Assembly: GCF_900291955.1 (NCBI RefSeq)
Contig: NZ_OLMR01000010.1
Span: 1 to 58,470, forward strand
Reading direction: 5' to 3'
Source: Pseudoruminococcus massiliensis
Lineage (GTDB): Bacteria > Bacillota > Clostridia > Oscillospirales > Acutalibacteraceae
Length of the DNA stretch: 58,470 nt
The translations under genes and the position numbers were made by a program. The notes beneath the pieces were generated by a model, which saw only the letters and a program-made list of their open reading frames with translations, had not been told where the DNA came from and did not search any database. This document shows, in pieces, positions 23,528-35,641 of this stretch (position 1 is the first letter of the stretch; every line of letters starts with the position of its first letter).

Positions 23528-23926
23528 CTATTCCTCGCTTTCTTTTTGTTCTTTGTTTTGCTCCGGTATGATAAACTCACACCAAAGCTGTTCTATCTGT
23601 TCACAAGACAATCTGCCATTTAACCAGTTGCCAAGTGTAACGACCATTCCGTCCTGCTCATAGTAGAGCCACTCCTGTGTTTCAATGTTCCCCTCATACA
23701 CGATGGTCACATCAAAATCAGGCATAAATAATCCTTCCTCTGCATCCCATACACAGGCTATTCCCTGTCTGAGTGTCAGATTCAGGCTTTCGACATACAC
23801 AGACCAGCCGCTTACGACTATCTGAAATTCATCATCAATCTCTGCAATATCATCCTCGATGTCAATTAGCTCTTCCATTTCCGATACTGCCTCTTCTATC
23901 TCACCTAACCGGTATCTCTTATTCAT
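23528..23926 (-). CDS. Acidic ICE protein, unknown
   Basis: A 132-residue, strongly acidic soluble protein (EAVSEMEELIDIEDDIAEID near the start; several tryptophans; ending EQNKEQKESEE). It shares an 8-bp overlap with the end of the sortase gene and is 4 bp upstream of the SpoVG gene, so it is co-translated with both. GGAGGCGGTGATGG supports ATG 23926. I recognise no family. Its pI and size would suit a protein inhibitor or chaperone, but that is speculation. Confidence 0.7.
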   Translation of the reverse strand: MNKRYRLGEIEEAVSEMEELIDIEDDIAEIDDEFQIVVSGWSVYVESLNLTLRQGIACVWDAEEGLFMPDFDVTIVYEGNIETQEWLYYEQDGMVVTLGNWLNGRLSCEQIEQLWCEFIIPEQNKEQKESEE

Positions 23927-24536
23927 CCATCACCGCCTCCTTATAAATGCACCTGACTACAAAACGCATGGTTCCTTTCTGGGAACAGGTAAAAAGAGTT
24001 AGTTCTTTTTCATCGCCCTGTGTCTTGATGCTGTTATCATACGGATTTACTACCTCTGTCTCTGTTACCTCATAGATATGCTTCAGCCCATTTTTGTCGG
24101 TTATCATTACTTCATCACCTATGGATATCTGACTTAGTGGTGTAAAAAATGTGCCATATCTGCTGCCATTGTGACCGCACAATACACAGTTGCCACTCTC
24201 CCCAATCCCTGCTGTTTCTTCTATATGACCAATCCCGGCATTAAGCACTTTACTTGTGGTTCCTTCCATTACCGGATACCTGATATCTAAGCCCGGTATC
24301 TCAATGATGCCGATAACACCGCCTTCTTTAAGAATGGCTTCATCCTCTTTACTAATGGAGGTTTGCTCTTCCTCCACATCTGTTTCTTCATCGTAATCAT
24401 CCTCCAATGTCTGCTCAAATTCACTTATGAGCTGTTCTGTCTGTTTTTCTCCGGTTGCCCGCCAGAAAAAAGGGACTTCCATAATGGCAATCCCTGCTGT
24501 AATCAGTAGTCCTGCGACCACTTTTCTTATGCTCAT
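23919..24536 (-). CDS. Sortase (class D/E-like) of the ICE
   Basis: A 205-residue membrane-anchored transpeptidase that cleaves LPXTG-type signals and links surface proteins to the wall. It has an N-terminal anchor (VVAGLLITAGIAIMEVPFFW), an acidic linker, and a catalytic domain with His122 (LCGHNGSRYG), Cys184 (LTLFTCSQKG) and Arg191/Arg195. Its only visible substrate in the window is the LPQTG protein at 51988-57366, 27 kb away on the same element. ATG 24536 is preceded by AGGAGAGTGAATAAT; an upstream in-frame start overlaps the helicase end. The class assignment is by eye. Confidence 0.87.
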   Translation of the reverse strand: MSIRKVVAGLLITAGIAIMEVPFFWRATGEKQTEQLISEFEQTLEDDYDEETDVEEEQTSISKEDEAILKEGGVIGIIEIPGLDIRYPVMEGTTSKVLNAGIGHIEETAGIGESGNCVLCGHNGSRYGTFFTPLSQISIGDEVMITDKNGLKHIYEVTETEVVNPYDNSIKTQGDEKELTLFTCSQKGTMRFVVRCIYKEAVMDE

Positions 24537-24549
24537 ATTATTCACTCTC

Positions 24550-27500
24550 CTATCGTGTTCTGCCCTCTCTGTCCGCTTGATAAGCACCTTTATCCTCTGC
24601 TACAATTGCTGCAGATTCCATTCTGTCATCAGCTTCTCTTTCTTCCTCCGGTCCGCTCAGGTCTGCATCCACAGCCTTTGCGTTCTCAAGGTCAAGCTGG
24701 GCATTCAGTTCACACTGTCTTGCCAGCTTTTCTTCCAGTTCCTTGCTGTACGCAAATGGCTTGTCATACTCAGTCTTTGATGCTTCAAGGTCATTCTGGT
24801 ACTGCTCAATCTTCTTTTCTAAAAAATCAATGTTCTCATGAAGTCCATTGAACAGGTTTTCCAACTTCACCATGCTGCCGACAGGACTTGTGGAAAGCTC
24901 TGCTTTGTACTCTGTCTTTCCTTGAAGCACCATATAATTGATGCCAAGGAAGTTCTTTTCCACAAGCAGCTCAAATCCGTGGAATTTACCTATTGCAGTT
25001 GTCTCTCCGGTCTTGCACTTGCTGATTGCTTCAAGCATCATGGTTCCGCCATCCACTCGCTCTGTGTAGGTTGCTTTGCCTATAGTAATGGCAAATTCCG
25101 GATTATCAATCAGCTCTTTATCCCTTGCCTTTACATCCTCTCTTACATTGGCAAGCTTTTCGGTTGCTGTCTTAATGAGCTTCGGGTACTTAATCATAAA
25201 GTTATCCTGCAAGCCATATCTCTGATTGTCATAGGATGCCTTTAAGAGCTTTAATCTCTGGACATCATTGTCAATCTCCATCTTTTCCTTGATCAAAGGA
25301 TTACCTGTAGCAACCGCCTTGATCTCTGCATATGAAAGTGTAGCCTCGTCGATATCCTCGCAGCTTCGGCTTACAGCCTTGCTTGTCATAACCTGACTGA
25401 TAAAACGCTGCTTATTCTCGACGAGTGACCAGTTGTATGCATCAAAGGTTCCTTTGGTGACATATCTGTAGATTGCCACCTCTTCATTTTCGTTGCCTTG
25501 TCGTATGCCTCGTCCTTCCCTCTGTTCAATAGAAGAAGGCTTCCACGGACAATCGACATGGTGCATTGCAACAAGGTGTGTCTGCACATTGACACCTGTT
25601 CCACACTTATCTGTTGAACCGATAAGAACTTTCTTTTTACCTGTCCTCATTTCCTTAAAAAGTGCATCCCTCTGTGCATCCGTTTTGGCATCATGGATAA
25701 ATGCTATCTCATCTGCCGGAATACCATACTGGATAAGTGTTTCCTTCAGATAATCGTAGATGGTAAAGTCCTTATCCGGTCCCGGTGTGCCGATATCTGA
25801 AAAAATAAGCTGACAGCCTATATGACCGTTGGCATTTCCTTTCTCATATTCTTTCCAGACATTCTCCGCTACCTTATTGAGCTTTCCATCCGGATTATTT
25901 GGTGCATCCTTATCAATCAGTCTTGCATCTGTTCCAAGAAGTCTTGCCTCATGGGTAATCTTTAAGAAGTTATCCTCACTTGGATCTACTCCACCGCCTC
26001 TGATACGCTCTGCCCTCACAACAAAGTCTTCCATGACCTGTTTTACATACCAGTCAGGCTCCGACTCCACAATAATAGGCTTGCCTCCACGAAGTGCTGG
26101 CACATCAAGGTCAAGCATATCTGCTGTCTGCACATCTGCTACTTCACGGAAGATATTCATAAGCTCCGGCAGATTCGTAAACTTATTAAATCTGCTCTTA
26201 AAACGGAATCCGCTTCCCTCTACAGTAAGCTCAAGTGCTGTTGTCACTTCACCAAAGTTTGCTGCCCATGAATCAAAGTGATAAATCCCCATCTCTTCAA
26301 GTGCCGCTTTCTGTAAGTAAAGCTGCATGACATACATCTCACACATGGTATTGGATATCGGTGTACCTGTCGCAAATACAATGCCCCTGCCATCATTTAT
26401 CTCAGACAAATACTGGCATTTAAGCTGCATATCCGTTGACTTCTTCGCTCCACTGCTGCTGATACCTGACACATTATTCATCTTGGAAAAAATCGCAAGG
26501 TTCTTAAAATTGTGTGCCTCGTCCACCATGATAGAGTCCACACCCAGCTCCTCAAAGGTTATAAGGTCATCCTTTCTGCTCTCATCAGATAGAGATTTCA
26601 GCTGTTCCTCCAGCTTTTTCTTCTGGCTTTCCATCTGTTTTACAGTCCATCTCTCTCCGTTACGCTCCTTCATCTCATCAATCGCATAGCTGATCTCATC
26701 AATCTGCTCATTGAGCATTCTTTCCTTTCTCTCTGCTGAGATTGGAATTTTCTCAAACTGCGAGTGCGACATGATGATACAGTCATAGTCACCTGTTGCA
26801 ATCCTTGATACGAACTGCTTTCTGCGGCTTTTTTCAAAATCACGCTCTGTAGCAACTAAGATATTTGCTGACGGATAAAGCCTTAAAAACTCTGATGCTG
26901 TCTGCCCGATAAGCGGCTTTGGAACAACCATGATTGTCTTATTGGCAAGTCCGAGTCTCTTCTGCTCCATGCAGGCAGCCATCATCTCAAAGGACTTTCC
27001 GGCACCAACGCAGTGTGCCAACAGGGTGTTTCCTCCAAGAAGGATTCTTGCCACCGCATTCTTCTGATGTGGCTTTAACTCAATCGCCGGATTCATTCCC
27101 GGAAACTGTAAGTGGCTTCCATCATACTCACGCAGACGGATGTTATTGAATGTCTCATTGTAATATTCCACATACTTCTGTCTTCGCTCCGGCTCGGCAA
27201 ACAGCCACTCCTTGAACTTTTCCTTGATCATGTTCTGCTTTTCCCTTGCAAGCATTGTCTCATTCTTATTGACTTCGTAATGATATTTGCCATCACCGTC
27301 ATCAATCCTGTCCCTGACTGTTACAGTTTTAAGGTTCAGCGTATCCTCAAAAATAGAATAAGCATCCATGCGGCTTGTACCATAGGTCTTAGTAGCTGCC
27401 ACTGAATGCTTATCCATGCTCTTATTCTCGATGAACCATTCCATGCTCATCTTATTTAAGTGTACCTGAATGCCTGTATTGTAAAACTGGCTTCTGACTG

Positions 27501-30500
27501 CCCTTGCCCGTCTTGGTGTATTGAGAAGCTCATAGATAAACTGCTCATAATCAAGCGGCTCAATCCATGTCGTACCAATCTTTACATCAATATCCGAGGC
27601 TTCAATCCATTCCGGCTGCACCTTTTCAAGTGCTGCCACATTTCCTGCAAATCTTTCTGCCTGCGGATTGTCTGTATCAGCCGCCATAGCCTTTGCTACA
27701 CGAAGTTTGTCTCTCACATTTCCCGAAAGATACTCGTCTGCTGTCTCCCAGCCGATGTCGGGATTGTTCTCGTTGTAGCGGTCTGGATTTAGGAAAACCA
27801 GTCCGTCCAGCTCTTCCACAAGGACTGCCCTTCTAAGCTCTGCTAATGCATCATCACTTAGCGTTATCTCATCAGCTGTCTGTCCGGACTTTTCTGCAAG
27901 CTCTTCCTTTGCATTTGTAATATCCGGCTCATAGATAGAGAGCATATAGGCAAGGTTTACATATCCAAATTCATTGACGGATACATTTAATGCTTCCACA
28001 GCGGTCTCCACTCTGTCTATGACCGTCTTTGCCTTAATCGTCTGCTTATAAAACATATCCGCTTTTTTCACCTCCCCGTCTTCATTTACTTCCTCAAGAC
28101 TGCAAAGAAGTGGGTAATCGCTGTCATCTCTGAAAGCTATTCTGTTTGCTTTTGAGGTAATGGCTCCATACTGCTTTATAAAGGCATCATATTTCACATT
28201 AAGAAGTCTCTGCTTATCAGAAAGCTCCTCCTCACTGCAGCCATCCATCTGGATATCAATCAGCTCTCTTGTTATCTGTCTGATTTCGTCAAGACTTCTG
28301 ATTCTCTCCTCGGCAGTCTGTGATACTTCTTTTCTTACCATCTCGGAATTTTCCCTGTAATAGAGCTTTCCTTCAAAAAATGTGTAAGTGTAATTTCTCA
28401 CATCCGGATCAGCCGGGATAACTTCCTCCGTCTGCTCCGCCTCATCTGCCACTCTCTCAAAATCTGTCATCTGGGCTTTGATATTACCGATAGCTTTGTT
28501 TAATACTTCATACATATTGAAGTTCTCATCATCATTCACACAGACTGTATATCTGCTGTCCTGTCCGTAAATCCTTGTATCATATTTCATAGATCCAAGC
28601 ATCATTTCCGGATGCTCTGCAAAATAAGAGTTGACTGCAATGCCATTCTCAGTCACACCAAGGTGTACCCAGTCCGGCTCAATATCAATCTTTCTCTCCC
28701 TCTTCTGCAGAAACAGGATATCTGCTGTCACTTCGGTTCCTGCATTATCTTTAAATGCAGTATTCGGAAGTCTTATCGCTCCCACAAGTTCTGCTCTTTC
28801 AGCCAGATACTTTCGGATAGTAGGATTTGCCTTATCAAGTGTTCCCTTTGTGGTAATCACCGCAACCATGCCTCCCGGTCTTACCTGGTCAAGTGCTTTT
28901 GCCAGAAAATAATCGTGGATACGGAAGTTATACTTGTTGTACTTTGGATCAAATACCTTGTAATCACCAAATGGCACATTTCCGACAACCACATCAAAGA
29001 AGTTATCCGGATATGTGGTATTCTCAAATCCTGTGATACTGATATTGGCATTCTGATAAAGCTGCTTTGCAATTCTTCCTGAAATGCTGTCAAGCTCCAC
29101 CCCATACAGCTTACTTCTCTGCATAGGTGCCGGCATACTTCCAAAAAAGTTACCGATACCCATAGATGGCTCTAATACATTGCCGCCTCTGAAACCAAAC
29201 TGGACAAGTGCCGAGTTCATGCACATGGCAATCTCCGGTGAAGTATAAAAGGCATTGTTTACTGTTGCCCTTGCAGCACTGTATTCCTCATCGGATAAAA
29301 GTTCTTTCAGCTCTGCATATTCTTTGCTCCAGCCTGCGTTTTCCTCGTCAAATGCCTGTGACAGTCCGCCCCATCCGACAAACTTCGACAGAACTTTCTG
29401 CTCCTCCGGTGTGGCAAGCCTGTTTTCTGATTCTATCTGCTTTAAAGTGCGGATTGCATCCATATTCCACTGATATCTGGTCTTGGCACCGCCTTTTTCC
29501 ATTTCCCAGAGATTGTAGTGGAAGTTGTGTTTTTTCTGTACTGCATCATCTGAAACCACATGTCCATTCTCATCAATCTTGGTTTCCCAGCCATTCGCTA
29601 TTGCTCTTTCCCTGGTTTCAAGACGGTTGGCTTTTACACTATCCTCGATATCAAAGAATCTCTTATAGACCGGATTCATCTTATCCCTGTCAGCCTTCTG
29701 TTTTGTCTCCTGATAATACTTCTTCTGGTCTTCTCCACAGTAAAATGGCTGTTTTACCATATAGGATAAAATCTCGTATAACTCACGCCAGTCGAGTGCA
29801 CCTTCCTTACGCACACCATTCCTGTTCTTATAGCTGATCTTCACATAACCGCTTCTGATTGAGTACTCCACAAGACCATACTTATTGTTGGAATATGCCT
29901 TTCTTTCTGCATTATCTGTCCCTAATGCAATATCCCTGATAAGGTCAAGTTTATTGGGCATAAATGCAAAATCAGACTGCACCACATCCATAAGGAATGC
30001 CCTAAACGGAGTGTAGCAGTTGCAATCTGTTACAAGAATCTCCGCCACATCACGCAGGTCTTCATCAAGCTCTGCAATACGCTTGGCATAATCAATCGGT
30101 GTAATATACTGAAGCTCTGATGGATCTTTTTCAGTTGTTTCAGCTTCTATCTCTGCACCATATTCTGCCTGTGTTACCATGCGGTCTTCATCGGCAGTGT
30201 CATGTGGTGTCATGCCTTTTGCACTTACATAATCTCTGTTAGAAGCATAGCTCTCCGGCTCATCCGGTATTGCATAATCATCAATCTCTGCTTCTGCCTC
30301 CTCCGGTTCCACTTCCCGGTATTCGGCATCAATGACCTCATCATCCTCACGGAGTCCGTCCATCGCAAGCTCATCAATACGAGGTGTCTCAGGCTGGTAT
30401 TCCCCTGTAAGAATAAGTACACCAAGCTCTTTTTCGATATCTTTCCACGAAACATATCCTTCAACCTCTCCATCCTCATCTCGCCATTGAAAACGCAGTC

Positions 30501-32082
30501 CATTCCCATGAAATGTGTCATATCCGTGCAGTCCTAGTCCGTCAACCGGCCAGCCTGCACCTCCCTGACCATACTCTGCTTTGATACGCTTTGCCCTGGT
30601 TCCTGCATCAATCTCTGTTTCAAAAATCTTGCATACCCTGCCCTTGCCACCGATAAAACCTGTACCTCTCATAAGCACCTGTTTGATATACTCACCTGGT
30701 ACTATTGCAGACTTTTTTGGATTCAGGTAATTATATTTACCTGCTAATGCAGCTTTTCTGTCCTGCTCGAACTGACGCATAAACTGATTATTGTTTTCGT
30801 CCTCAGTATGAATGGTGCCAATGCTTGCCTGCCCGTTCTGGTCGAAAAAAAAGGAAGCCTGTGTATATTCGGCTTCCTTACTAACACCCAATGAATTGAT
30901 TTCATCAAGTTCCCTATTCAGTTCTGTATCCTCAGATTCTAGTGGAATCGCATCACTATCTGATGGAGTACCACTTCCTCTGCCTGCATCTTCGCCTGCT
31001 CCCTTATCTTCCACATCTCCATTGTCGATGACGGATTCTGTGGCTTGTGCTTCGCCAGATACTGCATCTCTAACTGGTCGTACAGCTGGTTCGCTTCCTC
31101 CTCTACCGCTGACATCTTCTCGTACATCTTCCCGAATCTCATCAGCGTCTTGTATCTTGCCGGCTCGTTCTCCTGAAGATAACTCATCGCCATCCTTCCG
31201 TATTTGCCCAGCTTCGTGAGATCCTCCGTCTCGTCCGGCATCTCTATCTGCGGGTAAAGCAGTCCGTCCACTTCCTTGTAAGCCATTTCTTCTAACATAT
31301 CCAATTCTCCTTTCGCTCTCGATTGCCTTTAAGTTACGACTAAATTCTCTAAGAACACTACAGGAGACATCGCATACAATGGAACCAAGACGGTAAATGA
31401 TCTCTTCGTCTTTGATATTTACGATCTGACTAAAATCCTGTTCTTGCACAGATAAGTCAAATCCGCATCTCGTCCCTACAGCATACATGACACTTGTATA
31501 TACAAGCTGCTCCATGTCCATTTCCTGCTGTAAGCCATTGCGTTTCTTACTTTCTTCCTTTATCACACTACCTGATAGCTGCATAAGCTCGGTCATTCGG
31601 TCTCCGAACTCTTCTTTTATTATAAGCCAAACATCTGTTCCTGTAAACTGTTTTAATATATTTTTTAGAGACTCCCTGTCGCTGTTATCGTACTGCTCAA
31701 TCTGACCTTCTGACACAAGAAAATCCACATAATCCTTAAGATTTTCTCCCTCAAGGTCCCATGTCAGTTTGACATTCTTCCCTCCGGTATCACTGATATC
31801 AAAGATATATCTCATGCGTGGATTCAGTGCCCTTGATGGGAAGATAGCACAGCCTTTCGCACCACGCTTTACATATCTTCCCACCTTTTTCCAGGTATCA
31901 TAATCTGCCATGAGTGTGCTTTTTTCCGGAGGTCTCTGAGCTGTTACCATAACGATATTGTCAAATTCATAGCGGTATAACTGACCTGCAACCTTTAACA
32001 CATCCTTCCAGTTCTTTTCTGATCTTGTGATGTTACCAATTTCAGAATCGTATATCGCTTTGACCTTCATATCAACGCCCAT
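24550..32082 (-). CDS. Giant N6-adenine methylase/SNF2-type helicase of ICE
   Basis: A 2510-residue protein of the LtrC-like class found in conjugative elements. The N-terminal ArdC/ssDNA-binding-like part is about 1-200. A disordered, Gly/Arg/Glu-rich linker (about 250-385) hides an overlapping gene. The methylase domain (about 970-1130) has [12 protein letters not shown] and NVPFG. The helicase has Walker A ([11 protein letters not shown], about 1690), DEAH ([10 protein letters not shown], about 1850) and motif VI ([19 protein letters not shown], about 2190). A coiled-coil tail follows. The likely role is protecting or processing element DNA during transfer. NVPFG replaces the usual NPPF/Y, so methylase activity is not certain. 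GAGGAGGACAAAGGT supports ATG 32082. Confidence 0.88.
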   Translation of the reverse strand: MGVDMKVKAIYDSEIGNITRSEKNWKDVLKVAGQLYRYEFDNIVMVTAQRPPEKSTLMADYDTWKKVGRYVKRGAKGCAIFPSRALNPRMRYIFDISDTGGKNVKLTWDLEGENLKDYVDFLVSEGQIEQYDNSDRESLKNILKQFTGTDVWLIIKEEFGDRMTELMQLSGSVIKEESKKRNGLQQEMDMEQLVYTSVMYAVGTRCGFDLSVQEQDFSQIVNIKDEEIIYRLGSIVCDVSCSVLREFSRNLKAIESERRIGYVRRNGLQGSGRTALPADRDAGRDGGSHEAGQIRKDGDELSSGERAGKIQDADEIREDVREDVSGRGGSEPAVRPVRDAVSGEAQATESVIDNGDVEDKGAGEDAGRGSGTPSDSDAIPLESEDTELNRELDEINSLGVSKEAEYTQASFFFDQNGQASIGTIHTEDENNNQFMRQFEQDRKAALAGKYNYLNPKKSAIVPGEYIKQVLMRGTGFIGGKGRVCKIFETEIDAGTRAKRIKAEYGQGGAGWPVDGLGLHGYDTFHGNGLRFQWRDEDGEVEGYVSWKDIEKELGVLILTGEYQPETPRIDELAMDGLREDDEVIDAEYREVEPEEAEAEIDDYAIPDEPESYASNRDYVSAKGMTPHDTADEDRMVTQAEYGAEIEAETTEKDPSELQYITPIDYAKRIAELDEDLRDVAEILVTDCNCYTPFRAFLMDVVQSDFAFMPNKLDLIRDIALGTDNAERKAYSNNKYGLVEYSIRSGYVKISYKNRNGVRKEGALDWRELYEILSYMVKQPFYCGEDQKKYYQETKQKADRDKMNPVYKRFFDIEDSVKANRLETRERAIANGWETKIDENGHVVSDDAVQKKHNFHYNLWEMEKGGAKTRYQWNMDAIRTLKQIESENRLATPEEQKVLSKFVGWGGLSQAFDEENAGWSKEYAELKELLSDEEYSAARATVNNAFYTSPEIAMCMNSALVQFGFRGGNVLEPSMGIGNFFGSMPAPMQRSKLYGVELDSISGRIAKQLYQNANISITGFENTTYPDNFFDVVVGNVPFGDYKVFDPKYNKYNFRIHDYFLAKALDQVRPGGMVAVITTKGTLDKANPTIRKYLAERAELVGAIRLPNTAFKDNAGTEVTADILFLQKRERKIDIEPDWVHLGVTENGIAVNSYFAEHPEMMLGSMKYDTRIYGQDSRYTVCVNDDENFNMYEVLNKAIGNIKAQMTDFERVADEAEQTEEVIPADPDVRNYTYTFFEGKLYYRENSEMVRKEVSQTAEERIRSLDEIRQITRELIDIQMDGCSEEELSDKQRLLNVKYDAFIKQYGAITSKANRIAFRDDSDYPLLCSLEEVNEDGEVKKADMFYKQTIKAKTVIDRVETAVEALNVSVNEFGYVNLAYMLSIYEPDITNAKEELAEKSGQTADEITLSDDALAELRRAVLVEELDGLVFLNPDRYNENNPDIGWETADEYLSGNVRDKLRVAKAMAADTDNPQAERFAGNVAALEKVQPEWIEASDIDVKIGTTWIEPLDYEQFIYELLNTPRRARAVRSQFYNTGIQVHLNKMSMEWFIENKSMDKHSVAATKTYGTSRMDAYSIFEDTLNLKTVTVRDRIDDGDGKYHYEVNKNETMLAREKQNMIKEKFKEWLFAEPERRQKYVEYYNETFNNIRLREYDGSHLQFPGMNPAIELKPHQKNAVARILLGGNTLLAHCVGAGKSFEMMAACMEQKRLGLANKTIMVVPKPLIGQTASEFLRLYPSANILVATERDFEKSRRKQFVSRIATGDYDCIIMSHSQFEKIPISAERKERMLNEQIDEISYAIDEMKERNGERWTVKQMESQKKKLEEQLKSLSDESRKDDLITFEELGVDSIMVDEAHNFKNLAIFSKMNNVSGISSSGAKKSTDMQLKCQYLSEINDGRGIVFATGTPISNTMCEMYVMQLYLQKAALEEMGIYHFDSWAANFGEVTTALELTVEGSGFRFKSRFNKFTNLPELMNIFREVADVQTADMLDLDVPALRGGKPIIVESEPDWYVKQVMEDFVVRAERIRGGGVDPSEDNFLKITHEARLLGTDARLIDKDAPNNPDGKLNKVAENVWKEYEKGNANGHIGCQLIFSDIGTPGPDKDFTIYDYLKETLIQYGIPADEIAFIHDAKTDAQRDALFKEMRTGKKKVLIGSTDKCGTGVNVQTHLVAMHHVDCPWKPSSIEQREGRGIRQGNENEEVAIYRYVTKGTFDAYNWSLVENKQRFISQVMTSKAVSRSCEDIDEATLSYAEIKAVATGNPLIKEKMEIDNDVQRLKLLKASYDNQRYGLQDNFMIKYPKLIKTATEKLANVREDVKARDKELIDNPEFAITIGKATYTERVDGGTMMLEAISKCKTGETTAIGKFHGFELLVEKNFLGINYMVLQGKTEYKAELSTSPVGSMVKLENLFNGLHENIDFLEKKIEQYQNDLEASKTEYDKPFAYSKELEEKLARQCELNAQLDLENAKAVDADLSGPEEEREADDRMESAAIVAEDKGAYQADREGRTR
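30939..31298 (-). CDS. TnpV-like protein encoded inside the helicase gene
   Basis: A 119-residue frame on the same strand as the helicase gene but shifted by one base and wholly inside its codons 262-382. It looks like a transposon-encoded TnpV protein: [60 protein letters not shown], and an end with [21 protein letters not shown] 31298 has AAAGGAG eight bases upstream. In the helicase frame the same DNA encodes low-complexity G/R/E/D-rich linker. TnpV function is unknown. Confidence 0.75.
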   Translation of the reverse strand: MLEEMAYKEVDGLLYPQIEMPDETEDLTKLGKYGRMAMSYLQENEPARYKTLMRFGKMYEKMSAVEEEANQLYDQLEMQYLAKHKPQNPSSTMEMWKIREQAKMQAEEVVLHQIVMRFH

Positions 32083-32096
32083 ACCTTTGTCCTCCT

Positions 32097-32465
32097 CTAC
32101 TTAAACATCTCTGCAAACAATCCCTTAAATAGCTTTAACTCATCCTTATCCAGCTCGATTGCAAATTCATTGTCGATTGCCTGTTTTTCGCATTTATCCT
32201 TTTTCTTTGCAATCTTACGCACCACACGAAGAATCACATAGCACTCCTTGGACTTTGCAATGCTCTGTTTAAAGGTCAGCTCATCCTCATCGACTGACTT
32301 CTGTGTCTGATAGATAATCTCTTTTAACTTATCATTGATACCATCTACTTCCTCAAGGGAAATAATAACGGATGCCTTAGAAGCACCCGATCTGTCCCAC
32401 TCCTTATGAAGTTCCTTTACTAAAAACTCCATGTTCTTAATTACTGTTGTTGAATCACTTTTCAT
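32097..32465 (-). CDS. Hydrophilic ICE protein, unknown
   Basis: A 122-residue helical protein ([27 protein letters not shown]-like centre; ending [10 protein letters not shown]). Its start overlaps the stop of the DpnD/PcfM-like gene as ATGA, so the two are coupled, and it ends 14 bp ahead of the helicase start. No motif is recognised. Position suggests a helicase or transfer accessory factor. Confidence 0.7.
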   Translation of the reverse strand: MKSDSTTVIKNMEFLVKELHKEWDRSGASKASVIISLEEVDGINDKLKEIIYQTQKSVDEDELTFKQSIAKSKECYVILRVVRKIAKKKDKCEKQAIDNEFAIELDKDELKLFKGLFAEMFK

Positions 32466-32680
32466 CTTGCTTTTCCTCCGTTTTCTTTTAATGAATAAGG
32501 GAGCTGACCTTCGCTGATAGGCGCAAAATCAACTCCCTTCATGTCCTCTGCTCCAAGGACTATCTGCTCTGCATAATACATATCCATTGCCTTATTGATG
32601 GCATCGTCAAGCGACTCTGCCTTTACTTTCTGTACTCGTGAAAGCACTTCTTTTATCTCAACATCAAATTCCTGTTCCAT
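32462..32680 (-). CDS. DpnD/PcfM-family protein
   Basis: A 72-residue protein matching the small DpnD/PcfM family (PF14207 type): EFDVEIKEVLSRVQKVKAES, then LDDAINKAMDMYYAEQIVLG and AEDMKGVDF. Members occur in conjugative plasmids such as pCF10 and in restriction loci; the biochemical role is not established. GGAGG-like sequence precedes ATG 32680, and the stop overlaps the next start. Confidence 0.82.
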   Translation of the reverse strand: MEQEFDVEIKEVLSRVQKVKAESLDDAINKAMDMYYAEQIVLGAEDMKGVDFAPISEGQLPYSLKENGGKAR

Positions 32681-32707
32681 ATGATATCGCCTCCTGTAAA
32701 AATCTCA

Positions 32708-33604
32708 TCACCGGCTCTTTTCTTCCTTTACCTGTCTTTCCTTAAAGCCTTCATCGTACTTTCCATCTTCCAGCCTGTCGTAAAAACAGTCCTCTTCAAT
32801 CGTTCCAAAATCCTCATACATCTGGTGAAGGAAGTCATTCTGCAGCTTCTTCGGTACATCATCATCCTTTGACATATCCTGATAAAAATAGAACTTCTGC
32901 TTTAGCTTTGCCCTGTAATCATAGATATCCTCTATCTTTTCCGGTGTGCCATACTCCCTCTTGCATGCCTTGAAATTTGTAGTTGAAAGTGTGGAACCTA
33001 GATAAATGCCATGCTCCCACGATACCCCGATTGTGGTATTGTCCTTTGTAGGCTTCTCATCCTTCGGATAACGCTTATACTCTGTCGCACCAAGGGCGAT
33101 TGTAAGAGAACCTGACTTCATATCCATCACCACAAGATTTCTTGGTGATAATGCTTCAAGCACCATGTAATCATGGTCATTGAAGTTATGAAATGTCTGT
33201 CCCCTTTCAAATGAGCGGTTCTCCATTTCATAATGCAGGTTAAAATCATCCACCCAGCCCTTATCGGTCATTCCAATCTCCTTAAGCTTTGCAACACATT
33301 CATAAGAACTGGCTTCTTTATCAAACCGAAATTCTTTGGAATCGTTATAAAATCCCTGAAGAAAGTGTCCCAGCTGAATATCATCCAGACAGAATCTCGC
33401 AGATACCGTTACATTTGCTGCCCTGTAATACTCTGTGAAGTTATCTGGTTTACCAAGCGTCCTTCCAAGCTGCAACAAATTGTCTGCAAGCTCTGACATG
33501 TCATCAACTGCTATAAAACTCTTATAATCATCCAGAGTCATCAGCATATTTGTCTCTGTTCCCCTGTCGTTTTCTGTTACCAGTATCATATCTTTTAAAT
33601 CCAT
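32708..33604 (-). CDS. ICE protein of unknown function, 298 aa
   Basis: ATG 33604 (MDLKDMILVTENDRGTETNM) is chosen because GGAGGTAAGA precedes it. The protein is soluble and mixed alpha/beta, with a recognisable centre HNFNDHDYMVLEALSPRNLV and a charged C-terminus (EDGKYDEGFKERQVKEEKSR). No catalytic motif is evident, and I do not recognise a family. It sits between the NlpC/P60 gene and the DpnD-like gene and is probably co-transcribed with them. Confidence 0.75.
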   Translation of the reverse strand: MDLKDMILVTENDRGTETNMLMTLDDYKSFIAVDDMSELADNLLQLGRTLGKPDNFTEYYRAANVTVSARFCLDDIQLGHFLQGFYNDSKEFRFDKEASSYECVAKLKEIGMTDKGWVDDFNLHYEMENRSFERGQTFHNFNDHDYMVLEALSPRNLVVMDMKSGSLTIALGATEYKRYPKDEKPTKDNTTIGVSWEHGIYLGSTLSTTNFKACKREYGTPEKIEDIYDYRAKLKQKFYFYQDMSKDDDVPKKLQNDFLHQMYEDFGTIEEDCFYDRLEDGKYDEGFKERQVKEEKSR

Positions 33605-33654
33605 TCTTACCTCCAGTCTCAGAGAGGGACTATGCCCTCTCTGCAAATTTCCTG

Positions 33655-35586
33655 TTATGGTCTTCCTATCACAACTATCTTCCCTGTGCTTGCCACATCC
33701 CTGTAAACAACGCCAAGACTTTCATTAAGTGCCTCTACCACCTTGCCATTTCCGACGTATACTGCCACATGGCTGATGTTCTTATATCTTCCATTACTTG
33801 TAAAACTGTAAAAGATAAGGTCTCCCGGCTGTAACTCATCAAAGGAAACAGTCTTTCCGGCTTCATCCAGTCCCTGTGCCTCCGCTGCCGCTGTGGTTGC
33901 ACCACCGTAACTAATATCCACACCTGCATCCTTCCATGAATAATAGGCTAAGGAACTGCAGTCATAATAGTTACCGCTGTCTCTTAAATCCTGACTATAA
34001 GGGAAGCCAACTCTGTGTAGTGCATAGGAGCAGACTGTTTTCTGCCTGCTGTCTGTAATTCCACTAAGGATGGCATTGATTTCATCCTCAGTCATGGAGC
34101 TTACTCCCGGACTTCCGCCTCCGCCACCACTTCCGCTTCCGGCATATCCAAGCTGTCCCATAAACTCCGGACTCATGATCTGCTCAAGCATTTCCACCTG
34201 ATCAGAATTAAATCCATAGACCGAAATCATATCTCTGTACGATTTCAGTGTGACATTCACATACAGAACCGACTTCGTAACAGTAGTTACATTACCGTCT
34301 GCATCCGTTTCTTCCACATCCTTTGTTCCTGTGCTTGTGGTGTATGAACACATATCATTTACAACTGCCTGCAGCCAGCCTTTTGAAGTCTCATTCATGA
34401 CTGTTGCAGTATCTCCGACACCATGCTTGACCATATAGACTGCCATGATGTCATAGTAATTGCTTGGGGTTTCTTCCATACCTTCATAATCCACATAGAC
34501 AAGCTCTCCAAGGTCATATCCGGTATGCTCATTCACTTTCGTATTCACATCCCGGTTAAACTCCTGCACATAAGCACTCGTTACTATCTGCACGGTATCT
34601 CCTGATTCAAGTGGTGGCAGAAATAAAGCAAATGGAGAATTGTAAAGGATTGCTATCACCGCTATAACCGGAACCGCAATCATGGCAACTACAAGTACAA
34701 GTAACAACAGCACCAATCCAATAATCGGTGCAGCTGCCTTTACCCAGGTAATCACTTTTCGCACAATCAGATCCTTTACCAGCTTTGCCACGCTATCTGT
34801 CTGATTCTCCTGTGCTTTCATCTTATCCAGAAAGAATTTTATCTTCCTGCTCCGGTTGGTCATCTTTTCATCCTTGACCTCTATGGACACACCTGCAGCA
34901 TATCCGGCTGCCATGCCGATTGCCGTGCCTACTCCCGGTGCAACTGCTGTTCCTGCCGCTGTAGCAGCTGCCTTTGTAGCAGTTTTTGTTGCAACCTTGG
35001 CAGTAGTCTTGGCTGTTTCTTTTGCTGTCTCTTTAGCTACAGTCTTTGCAGTATCTTTGGCAGCTTTCTTTGCTGTCTTTTTTGCCAGCTTCTTTCCTGC
35101 ATCTACCTTCTTGATACGCTTCCTTGCCTCGGCTGCCGCCTTTTTCCTGAAAAGTGCTGCACCCTTAGAAGCAGTTCCGGTAACAGGTCGGCTCGCTTCA
35201 TATGCAAGATATGCTGCCTGCGATACCTCCTGCCCGCCTTCCACCTGCTCCGTTACTGCCCCGGCTGCAAGTGCACCTGTTCTTCCTGCTATGTGAAGAT
35301 TGGTGTTCTTGGTCTTGATGGAAGTGTTTGATTCTCTATAGTTTCGCTTAAATCTTGATAGTCCCCTATTCTTCGGCTCTGACTGATGAATGGTACTCTT
35401 GCGATAGGACTTCTTTTTATCATCAGATACCTTTGCACCGATAGTCTTAGGACCTCTCTCTACTGTATAGATGTTGCTGCCTTTAATCTTGGCACCCTTT
35501 GGCTCGTGGGCATGAATCTTAGCTTTCTCCTTTGTGTGAATGATCATCGGCTTGTCATCCACCTTTTTTATCTTCAATGTTCTCAC
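33655..35586 (-). CDS. Conjugative NlpC/P60 peptidoglycan hydrolase (VirB1-like role)
   Basis: A 643-residue protein. A basic N-terminal region contains long K/A/T repeats (about 135-220, TAKTVAKETAKETAKTT). It is followed by a membrane segment (about 290-325, APIIGLVLLLLVLVVAMIAV), an extracellular linker with GSGSGGGGG, and an NlpC/P60 endopeptidase domain (about 510-643) with catalytic Cys in YDCSSLAYYSW and His in ISHVAVYVGNG. It resembles CD1107-type mobile element proteins, which open the wall for the T4SS. The frame starts at GTG 35586, and a TTG shortly downstream is an alternative. The Lys/Ala stretch is coding-like but repetitive. Confidence 0.87.
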   Translation of the reverse strand: MRTLKIKKVDDKPMIIHTKEKAKIHAHEPKGAKIKGSNIYTVERGPKTIGAKVSDDKKKSYRKSTIHQSEPKNRGLSRFKRNYRESNTSIKTKNTNLHIAGRTGALAAGAVTEQVEGGQEVSQAAYLAYEASRPVTGTASKGAALFRKKAAAEARKRIKKVDAGKKLAKKTAKKAAKDTAKTVAKETAKETAKTTAKVATKTATKAAATAAGTAVAPGVGTAIGMAAGYAAGVSIEVKDEKMTNRSRKIKFFLDKMKAQENQTDSVAKLVKDLIVRKVITWVKAAAPIIGLVLLLLVLVVAMIAVPVIAVIAILYNSPFALFLPPLESGDTVQIVTSAYVQEFNRDVNTKVNEHTGYDLGELVYVDYEGMEETPSNYYDIMAVYMVKHGVGDTATVMNETSKGWLQAVVNDMCSYTTSTGTKDVEETDADGNVTTVTKSVLYVNVTLKSYRDMISVYGFNSDQVEMLEQIMSPEFMGQLGYAGSGSGGGGGSPGVSSMTEDEINAILSGITDSRQKTVCSYALHRVGFPYSQDLRDSGNYYDCSSLAYYSWKDAGVDISYGGATTAAAEAQGLDEAGKTVSFDELQPGDLIFYSFTSNGRYKNISHVAVYVGNGKVVEALNESLGVVYRDVASTGKIVVIGRP

Positions 35587-35641
35587 CTTCTTTCACTCAA
35601 AATGCAAAACAGCCACCCAGCTTCCCGGATGGCTATGCTTT

